Of a stretch of 11,760 nucleotides of DNA, positions 7,466 through 11,760 are shown piece after piece (the first letter of the stretch is position 1; every line of letters begins with the position of its first letter). The translations under genes were made by a program, and so were the position numbers. The DNA is from Pseudomonadota bacterium (lineage in GTDB: Bacteria; Pseudomonadota; Alphaproteobacteria; Rhizobiales; Xanthobacteraceae). The notes under the pieces were generated by a model. The model saw nothing but the letters and a program-made list of their open reading frames with translations. It did not search any database and was not told where the DNA came from. The DNA is taken from contig JAKAMD010000072.1 of the NCBI GenBank assembly GCA_021823875.1, forward strand, positions 1 through 11,760, given 5' to 3'.

Positions 7466-8890
7466 CTATTCCTGCAATTGCCGCTTGAGCAGTTCGATCT
7501 CCTCGGCCAGCGCCATGTCGTTGCCGACCAGGCCCTCGATCTTGCGCACTGCGTGCAGCACTGTGGTGTGATCGCGGCCACCGAAACGCCGGCCGATCTC
7601 CGGCAGCGAGCGCAGCGTCAGCGTCTTGGCGAGATACATGGCCACCTGGCGCGGCCGTACCACATTGGCAGTACGGCGCGAGGACAACAGATCGGACCGG
7701 CTGACATTGTATTGCCGCGCCACCACCCGCTGGATGTCCTCGATCTTGACCCGCTTGGGCTCCTGCGGGCGGATCAGGTCGCGCACCTCGCGCTCGGCCA
7801 TTTCCAACGTGACCGGATGGCCGGTCAGCTTGTTGTGGGCCAGCAGGCGGTTGAGCGCGCCTTCCAGATCGCGGCCGTTATGGGTGACGGTCTTGGCGAT
7901 GTAGCCGAGGACCGGCGCCGGCACATCGAAGCTCGGATGATGCGCCCGCGCCGCCAAGACGCGCGCTTTCAGGATCTCGAACCGCAGCTCCTCGCCGAGC
8001 GGACCCATCTCCACCACCAGTCCGCCGGCCAGCCGCGAGCGCACGCGGTCGTCAAGGCTTTCGAGATCGGAGGGCGGCCGGTCGGAAGCGATCACCACCT
8101 GCCGGCCGGCGTCGATCAGCGCATTGAGCGTGTGGCAGAACTCGGCCTGGGTCGACTTGCCCTGCAGGAATTGCAGATCGTCGATCACCAAGACGCCAAT
8201 ACCGCGCAGGGCCTCCTTGAAGGCAAGTGCGGTCTGCGTGCGCAACGCCGACACGAAGCCGTACATGAATTTTTCGGCGGTCAGATAGAGCGCCTTGCGC
8301 TCGCCCATGGCGTTGGCCGCCCAGGTGGTCGCCTGCAAGAGATGCGTCTTGCCCAGGCCCACACCGGCATGGATATAGAGCGGGTTGAACATCACCGCGT
8401 CGCCGCGCTTGGCCGAGGCCACCTGCTTGGCGGCGGCATGCGCCAGGGTGTTGGAGCGGCCGACCACGAAGCCGTCGAAGGTCAGGCGCGGATCGAGCGG
8501 CGAACCGCCCAGCGCCTCGTGCACATTGGGCTCGCCTACCGTCAGCGGCCGGCTCTTGGCACCGTGGCCATTGGGGTAGCGCACGGCCTCGCCCGCGCTC
8601 GGCTCCAATTCCGGCTTCGGCTTGACCATGGTGGTCCGCATGGCGGAGCGCACGATCAGCTCGACGCGGCCAACCTCCTGCACTTCCGTCTGCCAGCAGG
8701 CGAGCACGCGCTCGGCATAATGCGACTGGATCCAACTCTTCAGGAAGCGGGTCGGTACCGACAATCGAACAGTACCGTCCTCAATGGCTTCCAGATCCAT
8801 CCGGGCGAACCAGCTCGAGTAAATGTCGTCTCCGACCTCAGCCTGCAAACGCTTCTTGACCTTCGACCAGCTGTCATCTTCGGCGGACAT
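7466..8890 (-). CDS. dnaA: chromosomal replication initiator protein DnaA
   Basis: DnaA is the AAA+ ATPase that binds origin boxes as an ATP-dependent oligomer, opens the duplex and recruits helicase. The 474-residue protein has domain I about 1-90 (WSKVKKRLQAEVGDDIYSSWF), a short linker domain II about 90-130, the AAA+ domain III about 135-350 and DNA-binding domain IV about 375-474. Walker A is AGVGLGKTH (175-183), Walker B is VLVIDDLQFL (233-242), box VII carries R282 and R286 (DDRVRSRL), and the sensor-2 arginine is R340 in NGRDLEGALNRL. The DnaA signature RRFGGRDHTTVLHAV (434-448) contains the box-contacting residues. All key residues are present. The start at 8890 gives a standard N-terminus; the Shine-Dalgarno is poor. 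It is separated from rpsT by 1.27 kb, so it must have its own promoter. Confidence 0.98.
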   Translation of the reverse strand: MSAEDDSWSKVKKRLQAEVGDDIYSSWFARMDLEAIEDGTVRLSVPTRFLKSWIQSHYAERVLACWQTEVQEVGRVELIVRSAMRTTMVKPKPELEPSAGEAVRYPNGHGAKSRPLTVGEPNVHEALGGSPLDPRLTFDGFVVGRSNTLAHAAAKQVASAKRGDAVMFNPLYIHAGVGLGKTHLLQATTWAANAMGERKALYLTAEKFMYGFVSALRTQTALAFKEALRGIGVLVIDDLQFLQGKSTQAEFCHTLNALIDAGRQVVIASDRPPSDLESLDDRVRSRLAGGLVVEMGPLGEELRFEILKARVLAARAHHPSFDVPAPVLGYIAKTVTHNGRDLEGALNRLLAHNKLTGHPVTLEMAEREVRDLIRPQEPKRVKIEDIQRVVARQYNVSRSDLLSSRRTANVVRPRQVAMYLAKTLTLRSLPEIGRRFGGRDHTTVLHAVRKIEGLVGNDMALAEEIELLKRQLQE

Positions 8891-8943
8891 TTTCTTGTTC
8901 TCGTTCGATAATTGGTTGCAACAGACGCAGTTTGTTCGGCTTC

Positions 8944-8960
8944 GACAGCAAAGCTGTCAA
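8944..8960. promoter_or_regulatory. inverted repeat overlapping a TTGACA hexamer upstream of dnaA
   Basis: gacagc (8944-8949), aaa, gctgtc (8953-8958) is a perfect 6-bp palindrome arm pair about 55 bp upstream of the dnaA ATG. On the minus strand TTGACA (8955-8960), a perfect -35 hexamer, overlaps its edge. The -10 at standard spacing (GAACAA, 8932-8937) is poor, so the promoter call is weak. An operator or leader hairpin is also possible. The 10-mer agcaaagctg is repeated 40 bp away (8947-8956 and 8987-8996). Confidence 0.3.
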
Positions 8961-10103
8961 CGCACCGAGAGACGCAACGATACTCAAGCAAAGCTGATGC
9001 CGTTTGACGGGGCTTCCGGCGCACCGGCCACACGACCCCGTCAGCGTGCCATCGACGCTGACCGAAGACGTTGCGCCTCAGCGCCCGAGCGGCGGCGGCG
9101 CACCTCGAAATCCAATGAAACAAGCGACCATATCGGCGAAAGAAACGCCCAAAGACGCATTATCGAAGGTAGAACTAAAAGGTGCAGAGAGCTGCAGGGC
9201 TGCCTTGGATGCAACGCGGCTGCTGAAATCGGCGCGGAGTCCAAAAACGGTCCCGGCGGTCATCATACAATCCCCCCACACTTCGGTGAGCTAACGCTCT
9301 ACGACCTGTCTTACGCTCGCCGGACAGCCGCTCGGCCAAAAGAGCTTCGCCGTAATTGAAATCAAACGGCGCCGGTTCACGCAGGGACCTGAATTGGTAT
9401 CGCTGTCGAACGGTTTGCGATGCTAACAGCTGCTTCAGGCCAACACAGTGGGCAAAAAACAGCCGCTCTCATCCCATCGATGAGCGAAAGGCGAAACTTT
9501 TTCAGGTGGCTCGCGGAGAAGCCCGCGCGCAAAGGAACGATACACCAGACCTCGAACCGGGCAAGTATGAATCAAAAATGGATGCAGCATCGACATACAA
9601 AATTTTTACGGGCAATGTGCCCGAATGATCGCTTACGTTTTTAAAGCATTGTGAATTCGCACAGATTCTGTCGCCCAAACCGGTATGAGCGCGGTGCAAC
9701 GCACGCAAAAAAATTCGAACGCGACGCCGGCGACAAAGTCGCGCTGCCCTACCATTTTGCGGTCCCGCGCGTGCATTGAGGATAAGTCATTTAAGCGACA
9801 AAAAAATTTTGAACCGAATTTTCGACTAGCTGACGTCAAGAAACCGCTATGGCATCGGCACTGGCGTGATCAACAAGCCTATTGACTCCGGTAAAATTGG
9901 ACGGAGCAGAACTTCATTACATCTGCATGACAGCATTGCGACCGCGCTCGGCGGCGTTCGGCACTTGGCTGGCTGAGCATCACTTACAATCGATCACGCC
10001 GCTGACGCCAAGAAGCGATGGGTGCCGTACGCGAAGCGGATCTCGATTAGGCGATAGGTGAAGCTGCGACAAGCTCCGCAGCGAAATTCATCAAACACAA
10101 AAT

Positions 10104-10123
10104 CAATAAAGTGCAATAAAGTG
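10104..10123. repeat. two perfect tandem copies of caataaagtg
   Basis: The 10-bp unit occurs at 10104-10113 and 10114-10123, just downstream of rpsT in the leftward direction. On the minus strand it reads as T-rich CACTTTATTG twice and would form the tail behind the candidate rpsT terminator hairpin. Confidence 0.7.
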
Positions 10124-10149
10124 CAGAGCGCGACGAAGCACCGCCGCGC
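10104..10149 (-). terminator. candidate rpsT terminator
   Basis: On the minus strand an 8-bp GC-rich stem with one G-U pair (10142-10149 with 10128-10135, 6-nt loop) starts 13 nt after the rpsT stop. A T-rich tail with repeated CTTTATTG follows a few nt later. The tail lacks a clean T-run directly at the stem, so intrinsic termination is plausible but not certain. Confidence 0.4.
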
Positions 10150-10162
10150 CCTGGCAGCGCGC

Positions 10163-10429
10163 TCAAGCGCCGAGCTTGGCGACGCGATGTGCCAGCCGCG
10201 ATACCTTGCGGCTCGCATTGTTCTTGTGCACGACGCCACGCTGCGCTGCACGCATGATCACCGGCTCGGCCGCTTTCAGCGCCGCCGCAGCCGCGGTACG
10301 GTCGCCGCTCGCGATCGCTTCCTCGACCTTGCGCACGGAGGAACGCAGGACAGAGCGGCGCCCCTTGTTGATCTCGGTGCGCTTGGCGATCTGGCGCGTG
10401 GCTTTACGGGCGGATTTGGTATTGGCCAT
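10163..10429 (-). CDS. rpsT: 30S ribosomal protein S20
   Basis: S20 binds 16S rRNA early in small-subunit assembly. The 88-residue, very basic product starts MANTKSARKATRQIAKR and has the family's long helical hairpin composition, including the GVVHKNNASRKVSRLAHRV segment near the C-terminus. Length is standard (87 in E. coli). It has a near-consensus promoter at 10535-10563, giving an untranslated leader of about 100 nt. S20 represses its own translation in E. coli; whether this leader serves that purpose is an inference only. rpsT neighbours dnaA in many alphaproteobacteria, which supports the assignment. Confidence 0.97.
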   Translation of the reverse strand: MANTKSARKATRQIAKRTEINKGRRSVLRSSVRKVEEAIASGDRTAAAAALKAAEPVIMRAAQRGVVHKNNASRKVSRLAHRVAKLGA

Positions 10430-10534
10430 CGGTTGCTCGTTCGGATGGGACGCGACGCTTCGAATTCCTCACGCAACGTCCCGATTTTGCAGGAAAAGGA
10501 GGGCGACGAGGCTCCCTCGCCGCCGCGAGCGGGG

Positions 10535-10563
10535 TATATAGTCGGCCCCCGCCTGCCCGTCAA
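10535..10563 (-). promoter_or_regulatory. rpsT: sigma-70-type promoter of rpsT
   Basis: On the minus strand TTGACG (10558-10563) and TATATA (10535-10540) are separated by exactly 17 bp. These are 5 of 6 matches at -35 and 4 of 6 at -10, with the first A-T steps in place. It sits in the 153-bp gap between the DapA-family gene stop and rpsT, as expected for a strongly expressed ribosomal gene. The start point would be near 10528. Confidence 0.65.
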
Positions 10564-10582
10564 CGGGCGCGAAAAGGGGCGC

Positions 10583-11491
10583 TCAGGCCACCCGTTTGGC
10601 CCTCACAACCTCATAACCGGCGATGACCGCGGCGCGATCGGCGTCCGGAAATGGCGCAAGGGGCGGCTTCACCCAGGCGAGCGCCGCGTCACCATGGATA
10701 TGCCCGAGCAGCGCCTTCACACCCGAGACCAGCGCCTTGCCGTCAAACAGCTTACGGATCGCGACCGCCGCCTCGAGCGCCGCCGCATCGCCCTCGCGCC
10801 AAGCGCGGCCACAGAGATCGGGATTGCAATTGGCGGTCGCTGAAATGCAACCGGCGAACGTTCCTTCACGCGCTTCGATGAGCACCGCCTCAGTCGACGG
10901 AAACACCGCGAAGTCCCTATCGATCGCCGCCACGGCGCGCGCATAGTTCATATCGCCGGACGAATCCTTCAAGCCCACGATGCGCGTGCCATAGGTAGCG
11001 CGCAACCGGCGCACCAGCTCCACATGCCAGGGAAGGCCGGACATGGCGGGGAAGTGGTAAAGATAAAGCGGGATCGGTTTGTCCGCCGTCGCCTTTACGA
11101 TGGTGTCGATATAGGCGACCAGCCCGTCATCCGGCACGCCCTTGTAATAGAACGGCGGCAGCAGCAGCGCGCCGCCGAAACCGAGCATGGCCGCGTGCTG
11201 CGTCAGCGCCACCGCATCGGCAACCGCCGCCGCTCCGGTGCCCACCATCAGTCGTCCCAACGGCATATCATGCGCCTTGTAGGCGTCCATCACCATCTTG
11301 CGTTCATATCGTGAAAACGAAGTGGCTTCGCCGGTGGTGCCGAGCACGTTCAGGCCATCGCAGCCATTGTCGAGCAGGAAGCGCGCGAGCTTGACCGCGC
11401 GCGCGAGGTCAGGATTGCCAGCCTCGTCGACCGGCGTAGCGATAGCGGCGATGACGCCGGCGAGTGTCTTGCTCAAGATACTTTCTCTCAT
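10583..11491 (-). CDS. DapA/NanA-family (dihydrodipicolinate synthase-like) aldolase or lyase
   Basis: A 302-residue class I aldolase-fold TIM barrel that forms a Schiff base with a keto acid such as pyruvate. Visible family elements are the GTTGE substrate-carboxylate loop (51-55), the conserved tyrosine in YLYHFPA (Y145) and the Schiff-base lysine in VGLKDSSGD (K175). True DapA enzymes have an arginine after the tyrosine motif (YNVPGRT) that binds the semialdehyde. Here the segment reads YHFPAMSGLP with no such Arg, so lysine biosynthesis is unlikely. A catabolic lyase of the sugar-acid, sialate or hydratase-aldolase type is more probable, with substrate unknown. ATG 11491 is chosen because upstream in-frame Mets (11503, 11527) fall in the palindromic repeat and add non-homologous residues. 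Its stop is 20 bp from the rpsT -35 hexamer. Confidence 0.88.
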   Translation of the reverse strand: MRESILSKTLAGVIAAIATPVDEAGNPDLARAVKLARFLLDNGCDGLNVLGTTGEATSFSRYERKMVMDAYKAHDMPLGRLMVGTGAAAVADAVALTQHAAMLGFGGALLLPPFYYKGVPDDGLVAYIDTIVKATADKPIPLYLYHFPAMSGLPWHVELVRRLRATYGTRIVGLKDSSGDMNYARAVAAIDRDFAVFPSTEAVLIEAREGTFAGCISATANCNPDLCGRAWREGDAAALEAAVAIRKLFDGKALVSGVKALLGHIHGDAALAWVKPPLAPFPDADRAAVIAGYEVVRAKRVA

Positions 11492-11497
11492 GCTCGT

Positions 11498-11585
11498 CGT
11501 CATGGCCGGCTTGCCCGGGCCATCCACGTCCTGCTTCGTTCAGGTCATAAAGACGTGGATGCCCGGCACAAGGCCGGGCATGACG
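11498..11585. repeat. palindromic intergenic repeat, copy 3 (full-length, 88 bp)
   Basis: A nearly perfect long inverted repeat: left arm 11498-11530 (cgtcatggcc...ccacgtc) and right arm 11552-11585 (gacgtggatg...catgacg), with about 21 nt between. Each arm contains its own smaller palindrome; the right one has the 9-bp stem atgcccggc (11559-11567) and gccgggcat (11573-11581). It could fold as one long cruciform or as two hairpins. It fills nearly all of the 105-bp gap between the partial upstream gene and the DapA-family gene. The nested palindromic design resembles non-autonomous repeat elements common in Rhizobiales intergenic DNA (established in general; this exact family not verified). 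Confidence 0.9.
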
Positions 11586-11596
11586 CTGTTGGTCCG

Positions 11597-11760
11597 TCAG
11601 CCGCTCACATTATAGGCCGCCAGCGCGGCCATGTTGACGAGCTGATTGTCCTTGGCGCCGAGTTGGACGATCTGCACCGGCCGGTTGTCGACCGGGCAAA
11701 GGTTCATGACACGGTCCGCCGGGTAGGACGAGCCGCAGGTCGGGCAGGAGAGGTGCGAAA
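11597..11760 (-). CDS. C-terminal end of an unidentified protein with a CPxCG zinc-ribbon-like motif (partial)
   Basis: The last 53 codons read HLSCPTCGSSYPADRVMNLC near the window edge and end LAAYNVSG before a TGA. The start lies beyond 11760. Three cysteines (CPTC and NLC) could be part of a metal-binding ribbon. The spacing HLxCxxCGxxYPAD resembles the N-terminal ribbon of threonine-synthase-like PLP enzymes, but here it lies close to a C-terminus. It may therefore be a small independent zinc-ribbon protein, the tail of a larger one, or the truncated start of such an enzyme. Codon usage (GC-rich third positions) looks normal. Function is not assigned. Confidence 0.5.
   Translation of the reverse strand, partial: SHLSCPTCGSSYPADRVMNLCPVDNRPVQIVQLGAKDNQLVNMAALAAYNVSG

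Larger units (their letters stand above)
8891..10162. other. rpsT-dnaA intergenic region, 1.27 kb, partly AT-rich; possible origin or dnaA control region
   Basis: No open frame here resembles a known protein, and the open frames present are short and overlap in several frames. The part from about 9590 to 9840 is much richer in A+T than the flanking genes (roughly 50-65% per 60-bp line by hand count) and has self-complementary aaaatttt at 9599-9606 and 9803-9810. Hairpin-capable palindromes include cgggca-atg-tgcccg (9609-9623) and gcgac-aaa-gtcgc (9730-9742). tgacgtca at 9831-9838 is an exact 8-bp palindrome. I find no TTATCCACA-type DnaA box on either strand, so an origin is not demonstrated. 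dnaA regulatory sequence, an undetected small RNA or a decayed gene are alternatives. Confidence 0.45.

Noticed and set aside
7478..8911. Long plus-strand open frames opposite dnaA, and likewise opposite the GGDEF-EAL gene (966-2450) and recF (3817-5106)
   Set aside because: They are antisense shadows created by high GC at third codon positions. Their sequences are rich in Arg, His and Gln and match no family, while the minus-strand genes are unmistakable.
9004..9294. Short open frames in the rpsT-dnaA gap (for example 96 aa at 9004-9294 and 66-90 aa frames at 9356-9885)
   Set aside because: No recognisable domains, no convincing Shine-Dalgarno, low-complexity composition and overlap in competing frames. 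I cannot support any as a gene.
9599..9623. Hairpin cgggca-atg-tgcccg next to an A/T run as a terminator
   Set aside because: On the minus strand the stem is followed by TAAAAATTTT and not a T-run, on the plus strand the T-run precedes it, and no gene ends nearby.
9237..9888. GANTC (CcrM methylation) sites at 9237, 9569, 9664 and 9884 as origin evidence
   Set aside because: Four sites in about 1.27 kb is no more than chance expectation.
1..11760. tRNA, rRNA, CRISPR, insertion sequence, toxin-antitoxin or defence system
   Set aside because: No cloverleaf-like sequences, regularly spaced repeats, transposase motifs or small paired toxin/antitoxin frames were seen on either strand.

Overview
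The window is GC-rich chromosomal DNA from an alphaproteobacterium. It is most likely a member of the Hyphomicrobiales (Rhizobiales), of the Bradyrhizobium / Rhodopseudomonas / Xanthobacteraceae type. The evidence is the rpsT-dnaA-dnaN-recF gene set, the alphaproteobacterial flavour of DnaA and DnaN, and a mobile-looking palindromic repeat (core atgcccggc-N5-gccgggcat) of a kind common in that order. The genus is an inference.

Layout, left to right. (1) 1-875, plus strand: the C-terminal part of a ClC-type chloride channel/transporter with two CBS domains, cut by the window edge. (2) 885-3731, minus: a five-domain c-di-GMP enzyme (GAF-GAF-PAS-GGDEF-EAL), ending 9 bp from the convergent ClC gene. 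(3) 3886-5028, minus: recF. (4) 5147-5914, minus: a UbiE-like SAM methyltransferase lying between recF and dnaN. (5) 6032-7150, minus: dnaN. (6) 7151-7465: a hairpin-rich spacer. (7) 7466-8890, minus: dnaA. (8) 8891-10162: a 1.27-kb gap with no convincing gene, containing an AT-rich part. (9) 10163-10429, minus: rpsT with a near-consensus promoter. (10) 10583-11491, minus: a DapA-family aldolase/lyase lacking the DHDPS substrate-binding arginine. (11) 11597-11760, minus: the last 53 residues of a Cys-containing protein running off the window.

How the genes fit together. Every gene except ClC reads leftward. The central block is the replication-initiation module: the initiator DnaA, the sliding clamp DnaN and the recombination mediator RecF. 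In many relatives the order is dnaA-dnaN-recF-gyrB. Here a methyltransferase separates dnaN from recF, and a c-di-GMP enzyme with its own candidate promoter follows recF where gyrB might be expected. The rpsT-dnaA gap is a natural place to look for an origin or for dnaA control, but I see no consensus DnaA boxes in it.

Three same-orientation copies of the palindromic repeat sit in three different intergenic gaps, and two of them overlap over-long start choices for recF and the DapA-family gene. I see no phage, insertion sequence, CRISPR array, tRNA or rRNA. I do not see clear evidence of a new multi-gene system. The most worthwhile leads are the rpsT-dnaA gap, the interposed methyltransferase and the repeat family.
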